This document shows positions 51,198 to 58,819 of a DNA stretch of 64,000 nt, piece after piece; positions within the stretch are counted from its first letter, which is position 1, and every line of letters begins with the position of its first letter. Origin of the DNA: Candidatus Poribacteria bacterium (GTDB lineage: Bacteria; Poribacteria; WGA-4E; WGA-3G). Where the stretch lies: positions 1 to 64,000 of the forward strand of contig JAJDWA010000053.1 in assembly GCA_022825825.1 (NCBI GenBank). Reading direction: 5' to 3'. The notes beneath the pieces were generated by a model, which worked only from the letters and a program-made list of their open reading frames with translations, did no database searches and was not told where the DNA came from. The position numbers and the translations under genes were made by a program.

Positions 51198-51266
51198 GTT
51201 ACTATGTGGAATCTATAAAAAACCCTCGCAAAATGCTTATTGAAACGTGTCTATTTCAGCTCGCGA

Positions 51267-52055
51267 CTATCTACTTTCCGTATATCCTACCTTAATTTTT
51301 CCCCAAATTGTCGCAGCTTTGTCCGCTGCCTCAACAGCGAGTGTCCCTTCTAAGCCGTTTTCCATTAACATCTTAATATCCTCTTCCGCTAATGAGACAT
51401 TGAAGAGTAGCATTTCATCAAACATCCCTTGCCACTCCCTGCCACCGTTAGACCATGAACCGATGCGGCCAGGTCCAAATTCACCGGGCAGAGGACCCCA
51501 TTTTCCCTCAGCATCAAGTTCCCCATCAAAGTAGACACGAACCGATTCTTCGGTACTGCTGTATGCAATTGCAAGATGGAACCATTTATTCAAAGTGCTT
51601 TGGTCTGCTGTGAAATTCGATTCTTGCCAGCCTGGGTGTCGCACAGGATCGTTGGAGTGAATGGCAATCTCCATCTTATTGTCTGGACGAAATTGATAAT
51701 GAACAAACCCAGCAGCCCAACCATCGCGGTTAAAAAAGCATCTCCATGCCCCAACTCTGCCTGTCGAATTGAACCACTTTAGCAGTGTAAATTCTTTAAG
51801 CGGTCCGATTGCCGGGACGGTGACCCAAGCGTCTTTTCCATTGAGTTCTATAGCGTTTCCAAATTTGCCTTTTACCCATTTCGCGCCGCCAACGAGGTTG
51901 CCATCATTACCGTTGTCAGATGAATCTGCTGCGGCTTTTCCACTTGCTTCATCAAACAACCACGCACCAACAATAGTATCCGGATCAATTTCAGCGATGC
52001 TGAGTTGTGCAAGCATGAAACCTATGGTGATAACACTAATTGTTAAACGTATCAT
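51267..52055 (-). CDS. Secreted LamG-domain protein
   Basis: A 262-residue exported protein. The signal peptide (LTISVITIGFMLAQLSIAEI) is followed by a single LamG / concanavalin-A-like sandwich: GAWLFDEASGKAAADSSDNG at its start, the strand GNAIELNGKDAWVTVP, WFHLAIAYSSTEESVRVYFDG and a closing MFDEMLLFNVSLAEEDIKML. These domains bind carbohydrate or calcium outside the cell; there is no catalytic domain. AAGGAGG precedes the ATG by six bases. A paralogue in plan is at 58040-58819. Confidence 0.82.
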   Translation of the reverse strand: MIRLTISVITIGFMLAQLSIAEIDPDTIVGAWLFDEASGKAAADSSDNGNDGNLVGGAKWVKGKFGNAIELNGKDAWVTVPAIGPLKEFTLLKWFNSTGRVGAWRCFFNRDGWAAGFVHYQFRPDNKMEIAIHSNDPVRHPGWQESNFTADQSTLNKWFHLAIAYSSTEESVRVYFDGELDAEGKWGPLPGEFGPGRIGSWSNGGREWQGMFDEMLLFNVSLAEEDIKMLMENGLEGTLAVEAADKAATIWGKIKVGYTESR

Positions 52056-52202
52056 TATGTTCCTCCTTAAGTTGTCGGTTATAAATTTCTAAAAACATGG
52101 TAAATCCGAGTTAGATTGTGTCATAACTCACCGTAAAAATGTGTCATCAATAATCTATACTTACGACTTGTATTAGTAACTTTTTGTTTTTGTTGATATC
52201 AA

Positions 52203-52313
52203 CGCCAAATGCGCCAAATCAACGGTATGAATCATGGCGAATCATGTAGAATACCACACGCGTATTCTACCACGCGCATTCGTCTTTAGGCATTCCCCGT
52301 ATGGCATTTGGCG
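52203..52313. repeat. Nested palindromic intergenic repeat
   Basis: CGCCAAATGC (52203-52212) and GCATTTGGCG (52304-52313) bound a region that holds the 9-bp stem GTAGAATAC / GTATTCTAC (52246-52270) with loop CACACGC. Both stems are related to the tandem hairpins at 18438-18497. No gene is present between 52056 and 52400. Confidence 0.7.
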
Positions 52314-52400
52314 GGTGTCGCAAGCGAAACCCAACTTACGAAATAATGCAATATAATCACTTAGAAATGGTATTTTCTGCATGGTGAACCGTGATTATCT

Positions 52401-53396
52401 TTATTGCGTCATACCTTCAGCTTGTTTCAACCGACCCCAGAGGGTCGTCTGGGTGTCCACAGTCGGAGAAACGGAAAAAAAACTTTCGGGGACCCATGCG
52501 GGACAAGCATTTAGCCCATTTAGCCCAGTATGTTGTGTGATTTGCTGTGGCTCGCCCCCCTCAACAGAAACGATAAAAATTTGTTTCCCCACATTCGGGT
52601 TTTCCCAAGGATTCGCAATTCCTGCTTCGTAGGCATCGTAGGCAATCCACTTACCATCAGGTGACCACGCAGGATTGTAGCTAAAAGTCCCAGGAGGTGA
52701 CATGAGGCGGGCGTTTTGTCCGTCTGTATCCATGATGTAGATACCAATCCCTCTCTGTATAGCGACAGCACAAGCAATCTGTTTTCCATCAGGAGACCAA
52801 GCAGGCGTAAAAAGAGATCCGCGTACATCTCTCGGGTTTATAATCTGTCTGGGATGTTTTCCATCTGCGTCCATCACAAAGATACCGTGGCCATCATTCC
52901 CAATAGATTTGAAAGCAATTGATTGCCCATCTGGAGACCAGGTTGGGGAGGAACTACCTCCCTGGTTAGTCAGTCTCTGTAGATTCTCACCGTTGATATC
53001 TATTTTGTAGATATGACTTTCCCCTGTTCTCTTGGATACAAAAGCGATCCAATTTCCATCAGGTGACCAGGCAGGAGCATGATCTAACTCCGGATGGTTT
53101 GTCAACCGACGCGCCTGAGCTACATTGAATGTCTTAATATAGATTTCGGAATTTCCATCACGGTCCGACACAAAAGCAAAAGAACGCCCATCTGGTGCCC
53201 ACGTTGTGCAATAGTCATTAGCGGGATGGTTTGTTAGGTTGCGTAGATTCTTGCCGTTTGTATCAATGATGTAGATGTCGCTTTGCCCTGTACGGGTAGA
53301 ATAGAAGGAGATATACGGAGCTCCCCAAGCGTTTACGGCAAGCAGAAAAAGACTGAACAGTAATGTCATTCCAAACAACATATAGGTGCGTTTCAT
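52401..53396 (-). CDS. Secreted TolB-like PD40 beta-propeller
   Basis: A 331-residue exported propeller. The start at 53396 is set by CCAGGAG seven bases upstream; the open frame continues back to 53507 but that part has no ribosome site. A signal peptide (MLFGMTLLFSLFLLAVNAWG) is followed by six or seven PD40 repeats, each with PAWSPDGxxIAF, and DxNGxNLxxLT strands. It resembles the C-terminal domain of TolB. Its first 130 codons are nearly repeated in the truncated copy at 56089-56516, so a duplication flanks the BNR gene. Confidence 0.85.
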   Translation of the reverse strand: MKRTYMLFGMTLLFSLFLLAVNAWGAPYISFYSTRTGQSDIYIIDTNGKNLRNLTNHPANDYCTTWAPDGRSFAFVSDRDGNSEIYIKTFNVAQARRLTNHPELDHAPAWSPDGNWIAFVSKRTGESHIYKIDINGENLQRLTNQGGSSSPTWSPDGQSIAFKSIGNDGHGIFVMDADGKHPRQIINPRDVRGSLFTPAWSPDGKQIACAVAIQRGIGIYIMDTDGQNARLMSPPGTFSYNPAWSPDGKWIAYDAYEAGIANPWENPNVGKQIFIVSVEGGEPQQITQHTGLNGLNACPAWVPESFFSVSPTVDTQTTLWGRLKQAEGMTQ

Positions 53397-53579
53397 TTTT
53401 TTCTCCTGGAAAATTACTATCAAGACCTGCGCACCCAAGCCTAAATAATAAAGTTTGGGTGGCGATACAAGACGTTGGACTATTACTTTACTACAGAAAT
53501 GATTCATAATTAAAAAACAATCTAATGTTTTTTGCTATTTATGAGATACGCTGTAGATTTAATCAACTCAATGCTAAAG

Positions 53580-56066
53580 TTAATTATCAAGCGTAAAGCG
53601 GAGTACCCCGGTTCCATCTGTTCCGACATAAAGCGTACCCTCATCAATAGCAAGACAGGTAACATGATGTGAGATTTTTGGTGTGACCTGCTGCCACGTT
53701 TTCCTCCACGTGCCTCTAATATTGTTCAATTGATATATTTTCTGATCGGATTCACCGTAGACCGTTGTGCCATCCACTGTCAGTTTATTCATAACGAGAG
53801 GTTTCCCTTTTGCATTGGTAATTGTGTGCCAATCAGCACCGTTGCCTGAATGGACTACGCCTTTGTCAGTTGCCACATAAACAGAGTTTCCCGCGAATAC
53901 TATTTCCCTGAAATGGTCTACGGAAAATGGAAGTTTTGCGGTGACATAGTTCCAGGTGTTTCCTCCATCAACAGATCGCATGAGATGACCATCCAATTTC
54001 CCGACGTAAACAGTACTTCCCAAAACAGCAAGTTTAAAACCGGTATCTTTAGAATTATCACCTTCATCTAATATGCCCGTGTCCGACCATTCAGCTATGC
54101 TTGGTTCCAATTTGAAGAGTTTGTGCATGTATTCCACATAGTACGTTCCGTCGTTAACAGCAAAACTTCCAAGCATTGAAGTATAAAGACTAACATTTCT
54201 GCGTGTCACAGATGATATAGATTTCCTATGAGTAGTATTCATTTCACGCAATTCTTCCATTGCTTTGTGTGGGTCATATACATTAAAGGCGGGTACTTTA
54301 GAAGCGTCAATGAGTCTATTATCTTTGGTAGATAAAAAGTAAAACCGAGGTATCCCGATTTTATCGTCTCTCACATATAGTTGCCCATTAGATTGCGCAA
54401 TACGTGTGATATAACCAGTATCACCTGGAACAGGTGTCCACGATTCTCCACCATCAGTTGAACTGAGAACTCCACCATGCGTATGCGCGTAGAGGATACC
54501 GTTAACAGCAATCAATTCCTGGACATAAGTATTTACGAATCCAGTATTAAATTGATGCCATGATTCTCCGCCATCTGTGGTGCGGTAAATTCCGAATTTT
54601 CCAGATACATAGAAAGTATTCTCATTTAACGATGCCAAACCAGAAGTATCACCTATATTAGCCGTTTTGTCTGAGGTTCTCCAAGTTTCACCTGCATTGA
54701 TAGAATAGAAGTATTCCTCACCGTCAATTAATATCACCTTTTCCTCCGCTGCAGACATTTTGAAGGTTGTATTCACTCGTGTTGCAAAGGGAACATCGTC
54801 TTCATTCTTGCGTGGTGGAAATATATTGGAGATTTTTGGCTTTTCCCCTGTTTTCTTTTCTATATTGTTGCTATCTGGCGTAATAGTTTTCCATGAATTG
54901 CCTATGTCATCTGAACGAAAGATTGACCACACGAATCGTTTTAGCGGCTTAATTCCCATTCTTGACCTCGGAGAATCAATTCTTATGCTTGATATACCGA
55001 AATTTTCATAGAATGGATCATAATCTCCATATATATATTTCCTTGTTACAACATATAGACGGTCATCTGTAACTGACATTGCAATAATAGGTAGCGTGTT
55101 TTCTTTCGTATCTGCTTGAGCGATGGACAATTGTTCCCATTTATCAGCGTTAAGACGATAAAGCCCTTTGTCAGTACCGACAAAAACAGTTTTTCCTACA
55201 TTAGTGATTACGCCAATTTGTCTATCGTTGATACCTTCGGGCAATGGTGTCCATGAATTGCCCGCGTTTTCTGATCGAAATACGCCTTTCTTGTAAGCAA
55301 GGTGGATTGCCATCTTGCTTACAGATCCTGGATTACTTCCTGTTATCACCATCCCAACAAGTTCACCTTTTATACACTCACAAAATTCTTTCCATGTCGC
55401 GCCTCTATCTGTAGAAGCAAAAATCTGTGTATCAAGAGCACGGTAGAGCGTATTCTGCCACTCTGCTAAATGCTGAAATACATTCCTTTTTGTTGCTATA
55501 TCACGCCAGGACTGTTTGACAGCGTTTATGAGTTTCCACGACTGGCCATTATCTGTGAGTCTGTAGAGACCGTTTTTTGCCGTTGCATACACGTCACCAC
55601 GGTTTGTTGTGAATAAGGTAGTAACTCTACCACCCTCTGGTCCTTTGGGATCACTCCATCGTCGTTTCGATTTTGAAATTTCTATGTCATCTATCTGTGC
55701 TGCAGCGAACAGTGGCGCGTCCGGTTTTTGCCCTATTCCTTCGGGACTACCAGTTACATCAGATTTCCCGACTTGAGTCCGCACTGCTGGTTTTGCTGGC
55801 GTGTCAATCACGAGTTGTGTGTCTGTTATCTCAATTGTCGGTTCTGATTGTGCGTTTAAGCTGTACGGTTTCTGAAAACGATTTAAGTATTGCATCCCAG
55901 CACCCATCAGCAATAAGATTAAAGCTGCAGCGGTGGCAGAAACTGCTATCGGCACTAATGGTTTGCTGTTAGCAGGTGTTATCGGATTGAGACGTGAAAT
56001 CTCTTTCATGATGTTTTTTGCCGTCTGTGTCGGCAGTTGAAAACTGCTAAGGTTTTCTTTAATCAT
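53580..56066 (-). CDS. Membrane-anchored BNR / Asp-box propeller protein
   Basis: An 828-residue protein. The start at 56066 follows AAGGAGG by five bases. The first 45 residues (FQLPTQTAKNIMKEISRLNP) are cytoplasmic and resemble the end of an anti-sigma or sigma-like regulator in this lineage, then comes one membrane helix (about 46-63, VPIAVSATAAALILLLMGAG), a linker and a large exported part. At least six Asp-box motifs are seen (STDRGATW, SENAGNSW, SINAGETW, TTDGGESW, SVDGGNTW), the VPS10/sortilin-type BNR propeller. No sigma factor gene adjoins. It may sense or bind ligands and signal inward; that is inference. Confidence 0.78.
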   Translation of the reverse strand: MIKENLSSFQLPTQTAKNIMKEISRLNPITPANSKPLVPIAVSATAAALILLLMGAGMQYLNRFQKPYSLNAQSEPTIEITDTQLVIDTPAKPAVRTQVGKSDVTGSPEGIGQKPDAPLFAAAQIDDIEISKSKRRWSDPKGPEGGRVTTLFTTNRGDVYATAKNGLYRLTDNGQSWKLINAVKQSWRDIATKRNVFQHLAEWQNTLYRALDTQIFASTDRGATWKEFCECIKGELVGMVITGSNPGSVSKMAIHLAYKKGVFRSENAGNSWTPLPEGINDRQIGVITNVGKTVFVGTDKGLYRLNADKWEQLSIAQADTKENTLPIIAMSVTDDRLYVVTRKYIYGDYDPFYENFGISSIRIDSPRSRMGIKPLKRFVWSIFRSDDIGNSWKTITPDSNNIEKKTGEKPKISNIFPPRKNEDDVPFATRVNTTFKMSAAEEKVILIDGEEYFYSINAGETWRTSDKTANIGDTSGLASLNENTFYVSGKFGIYRTTDGGESWHQFNTGFVNTYVQELIAVNGILYAHTHGGVLSSTDGGESWTPVPGDTGYITRIAQSNGQLYVRDDKIGIPRFYFLSTKDNRLIDASKVPAFNVYDPHKAMEELREMNTTHRKSISSVTRRNVSLYTSMLGSFAVNDGTYYVEYMHKLFKLEPSIAEWSDTGILDEGDNSKDTGFKLAVLGSTVYVGKLDGHLMRSVDGGNTWNYVTAKLPFSVDHFREIVFAGNSVYVATDKGVVHSGNGADWHTITNAKGKPLVMNKLTVDGTTVYGESDQKIYQLNNIRGTWRKTWQQVTPKISHHVTCLAIDEGTLYVGTDGTGVLRFTLDN

Positions 56067-56088
56067 TGCTTCCTCCTTTTTCAATCGG

Positions 56089-56516
56089 TTACGGGCTTAG
56101 ATTCTTGCCGTTGATATCTATTTTGTAGATATGATGTCCATCTGGTCTTTGGGATATAAAAGCAATCCAATTTCCATCAGGTGACCAGGCTGGGTCAGAA
56201 TCGGCCCCCTCCGGATGGTTTGTCAACCGACGCACCTGAGCTTCATTGAATGTCTTAATATAGATTTCGAAAGCTCCATCACGGTTCGACCTAAAAGCAA
56301 AAGAACGCCCATCTGGTGCCCACGTTGCGGAATAGTCTCCTGCGGGATGGTTTGTTAGGTTGCGTAGATTCTTGCCGTTTGTATCAATAATGTAGATGTC
56401 ACTTTGCCCTGTACGGTTAGAATAGAAGGAGATATACGAAGCCCCCCAAGCGTTTACGGCAAGCACAATAAGACTGAACAGGAATGTCATTCCAAAAAAC
56501 ATATAGGTGCGTTCAT
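56089..56516 (-). pseudogene. Truncated, frameshifted copy of the PD40 propeller gene
   Basis: It repeats the first 130 codons of the gene at 52401-53396 with high identity, including the ribosome site (CTCCTGG on the plus strand). At the start codon one A is missing (ATGAACGC against ATGAAACGC), which shifts the frame into TGA nine codons on. A frame can restart at the internal ATG at 56502, but the gene ends at KNLSP after three repeats, right before the ribosome site of the BNR gene. It is probably decayed after a duplication; a short exported product is possible if the internal ATG is used. Confidence 0.75.
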
Positions 56517-56698
56517 TTTTTTATCTCCTGGAAGATCCCTTAGGCTTGGGTCCTTGAAGTTACTTACTAAATCCTTATGGACTTAAACATTGTAGTAGTT
56601 ATACCATTTGAGACGATAATTTATTCATCCAAAATGGTATAAAGGGTCTATCGGATTAAGTAGCAACTCAGGCTAATTATTAATGTATCATCAACAGT

Positions 56699-57370
56699 CT
56701 ACACTTCAGTTCTATAACTTAAAATTATACCATCATCCAAAGGAATGTCAACAGAATTTAATAGTGGCGTGTTAAAGACAAATTCGACATAATCTAACAT
56801 CTCATCGCGCATTGTCACGGTATCATCAGCCACGATTAAACCGCCCGAACGAATGTTGGGTAATGTTAATTCAAGATAATGCAGATATTCATCTTTCTGT
56901 GCGTCAAGGAATACAAGATCAAAAATGGCATCACACTTTAGAATTTCATCAAGTGCGTTTCCAACCCGTATTTCAACAATATCGTCTAATTTAACTTCTT
57001 TGAGATGTGCTTGTGCCTCAGCTGCACGTTTTGAATCGAATTCAAGGGTAATAAGTTTGCCTCCTGTTTCTTTTAGCGCAGCAGCAAGCCAAATTGTGGA
57101 GTAACCATTACTTGTCCCGACTTCAAGAACGTTTTGTGCCTGAATAGCGCGGATGAGGATAGAAAGAAATTCTCCGTTTTCGGGGGCGATATTTGTATAT
57201 TGTTTCGCTGTTTTTTCAAGCCGTTTTAAAATAGATTGGTAATCTTTCATCATATCAAGGTGGTTCATAGTGTTATTAAAACTATTTAAATTGAGGCTGT
57301 GCATAATTGAATTTAGCCAGAATATAGGTGGACTCTTATCTAAAAATAAAACAAAAGGAGTATTAACCAT
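56699..57370 (-). CDS. SAM-dependent O-methyltransferase (class I, COMT-like)
   Basis: A 223-residue enzyme with the SAM-binding motif VLEVGTSNGYSTIWLAAAL (about 77-95), the acidic ribose ligand in LITLEFDSKRA, and FDLVFLDAQKDEYLHYLE, the metal-binding Asp segment of the catechol O-methyltransferase group, with VADDTVT after it. The N-terminal 35 residues are an unusual hydrophobic extension. The ATG at 57370 is preceded by CAGGA at seven bases and by a promoter at 57391-57419, which supports the long form. The methyl acceptor is unknown. Confidence 0.85.
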   Translation of the reverse strand: MVNTPFVLFLDKSPPIFWLNSIMHSLNLNSFNNTMNHLDMMKDYQSILKRLEKTAKQYTNIAPENGEFLSILIRAIQAQNVLEVGTSNGYSTIWLAAALKETGGKLITLEFDSKRAAEAQAHLKEVKLDDIVEIRVGNALDEILKCDAIFDLVFLDAQKDEYLHYLELTLPNIRSGGLIVADDTVTMRDEMLDYVEFVFNTPLLNSVDIPLDDGIILSYRTEV

Positions 57371-57390
57371 GTGTTATCCTGACCAAAGGT

Positions 57391-57419
57391 ATTATATCAC
57401 ATTTCGCTGAATGCTACAA
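57391..57419 (-). promoter_or_regulatory. Promoter of the O-methyltransferase
   Basis: On the minus strand TTGTAG (57414-57419), a 17-nt spacer and perfect TATAAT (57391-57396), with TGA before it (extended -10). The leader is about 14 nt and carries CAGGA. Confidence 0.65.
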
Positions 57420-57515
57420 AGATTTTGGTAAGCCTATCAACGCCAATCAAACTAAACCGAAAGGAAAACCTAAGCGCGTCCCGATCTCTTTCAGAAAATC
57501 ACAACTTCATCGTTA

Positions 57516-57846
57516 GCGGTGAGGTAACCTCGCCGCTTATGTGTCAACTTAGCGGCCCACACCCCTGGTAGGCGCGTTTTCTAAACGCGCCGTTGGCTAA
57601 TCTTCAGCACAGAGACAGGCGCGTTTCCATGAAGATTAAGAAAATATTTCGGTAATTTCATAATTATATCCAGTGCGGTTAGGAAACCGCACCTACCGGG
57701 CCTGGGAAAATAAATATTACCAGATTAATAAATTAATCTTCATCAAAACGCGCCTACCTTGGGATCCTAAATCGGACTTAGAAGGTTTCCCTCCAACAAG
57801 ATGATGGCCCCTTAAGTTGACAGTCATGAGGCGAGGTTACCTCGCC
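57516..57846. mobile_element. Composite palindromic element carrying the 115-bp insertion
   Basis: An outer unit bounded by TGTCAACTTA (about 57541) and TTAAGTTGACAGTCATGA (57812-57829), the same ends as at 44292-44451. It contains the hairpin GGCGCGTTTTCTAAACGCGCC (about 57573-57593) and is a near copy, in opposite orientation, of 3690-3826. Between GGCGCGTTTCC and CAAAACGCGCC lies the 115-bp element (57629-57743). Hairpins GCGGTGAGGT/ACCTCGCCGC (57516-57536) and GGCGAGGTTACCTCGCC (57830-57846) adjoin both ends. No gene lies between 57371 and 58039. Confidence 0.8.
57629..57743. mobile_element. 115-bp palindromic MITE-like element, copy B
   Basis: Same length and ends (ATGAAGAT...ATCTTCAT) as 16308-16422, with the same central GTGCGGTTAGGAAACCGCAC hairpin. 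It interrupts a repeat whose uninterrupted form is visible at 3715-3750 on the other strand. GTTTCC|AAAACG there becomes GTTTCC-element-C-AAAACG here, so the insertion is precise and duplicates at most one base. Confidence 0.88.
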
Positions 57847-57970
57847 CTATAAAGAAAGGCCGCTTCTAATTGAGCGTGGATCCCCACCCCTAACAAGTGA
57901 TTTATGAGGTCCGCTTTAGTAACTATATTCGCTTGTTAAAAGTTTTAACCTGACCACAAAATAAATGAGG

Positions 57971-57999
57971 TTGTTTGGTTCGCTTTAATATGCTATACT
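57971..57999 (+). promoter_or_regulatory. Promoter of the LamG - cyclase - glycosyltransferase operon
   Basis: TTGTTT (57971-57976), a 17-nt spacer and TATACT (57994-57999) preceded by TGC (extended -10). The leader of about 34 nt includes TTGGAG before the ATG at 58040. Confidence 0.65.
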
Positions 58000-58039
58000 T
58001 TTCAAAATCTCGTAGCGTATTTTTGGAGAAAAATAAAGA

Positions 58040-58819
58040 ATGTTTTCTATAAAATGGTATTGTATTCTTTCATGTATTAGCCTTCTTTTTTTCGGGCTTA
58101 ACACATGTTTCGCGGCAGGTGGATTTGAATACCTTCCTGACAACAACACCCTCGGACTCTGGCATTTCAATGAAGCCAAGGTTGAAGATGTGTCAAACAA
58201 CAATGTGGAGGCAAAAGTTGAAGGAAAAGCAGCATGGGATCCAAACCAAGATTGGAATAAAGCAAACGAAGCAGGAAAGTCGTTTCGTTTTGATGGGAAC
58301 ACAGTGATTTCTCTTGGAAAAACGAAGGAGCTTATACCTGAAGTTGCTATTACCGTGGAAGCCTGGGTTTACCCTGAAGATTTAACCGGATGGCGACTTA
58401 TATGTGCTAATTGGGATGGTCCGCCAGGTGCATACCACTTAGGTGTTTCAAATGCTATGCCCAAATTCCACATTAATACGACAAATGGAAGCGCTTCCGC
58501 TGAACCAGCAGAAACACTTAAATTGAAGCAGTGGTACCACATCGCTGGCACTTATGACTCCAACGCAGTTAAACTTTATATCAATGGTAAAGAGGCGGCA
58601 TCAAAGAACCATGGCGGCAAACTGAAAGGCGCCGACTACGACGTAGTCATTGGGAGTAAGAATACGCGCCAATTTAAATGGATAGGTTTAATCGACGAAG
58701 TACGGATAAGCGATATTGCCCGCGAAGCCGACGCGCTTAGTCCTAATTTCGATAAACCACAAGCGGTTGAATTCACTGAACTGACCTTACCACTTTTATG
58801 GGGTAGCCTTAAGCGATGA
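58040..58819 (+). CDS. Secreted LamG-domain protein, second copy
   Basis: A 259-residue exported protein. The signal peptide (ILSCISLLFFGLNTCFAAGG) is followed by a LamG sandwich: LGLWHFNEAKVEDVSNNNVE, SFRFDGNTVISLG, ITVEAWVYPEDLTGWRLI, WYHIAGTYDSNAVKLYINGK and IDEVRISDIAREADAL. The C-terminus ends LPLLWGSLKR; the 262-residue LamG protein ends in a similar IWGKIK. It shares a four-base ATGA overlap with the cyclase-like gene, so translation is coupled. Likely binds carbohydrate on the cell surface. Confidence 0.82.
   Translation: MFSIKWYCILSCISLLFFGLNTCFAAGGFEYLPDNNTLGLWHFNEAKVEDVSNNNVEAKVEGKAAWDPNQDWNKANEAGKSFRFDGNTVISLGKTKELIPEVAITVEAWVYPEDLTGWRLICANWDGPPGAYHLGVSNAMPKFHINTTNGSASAEPAETLKLKQWYHIAGTYDSNAVKLYINGKEAASKNHGGKLKGADYDVVIGSKNTRQFKWIGLIDEVRISDIAREADALSPNFDKPQAVEFTELTLPLLWGSLKR

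Noticed and set aside
53396-53507. N-terminal 37-residue extension of the PD40 gene
   Set aside because: The signal peptide and CCAGGAG ribosome site point to the ATG at 53396.
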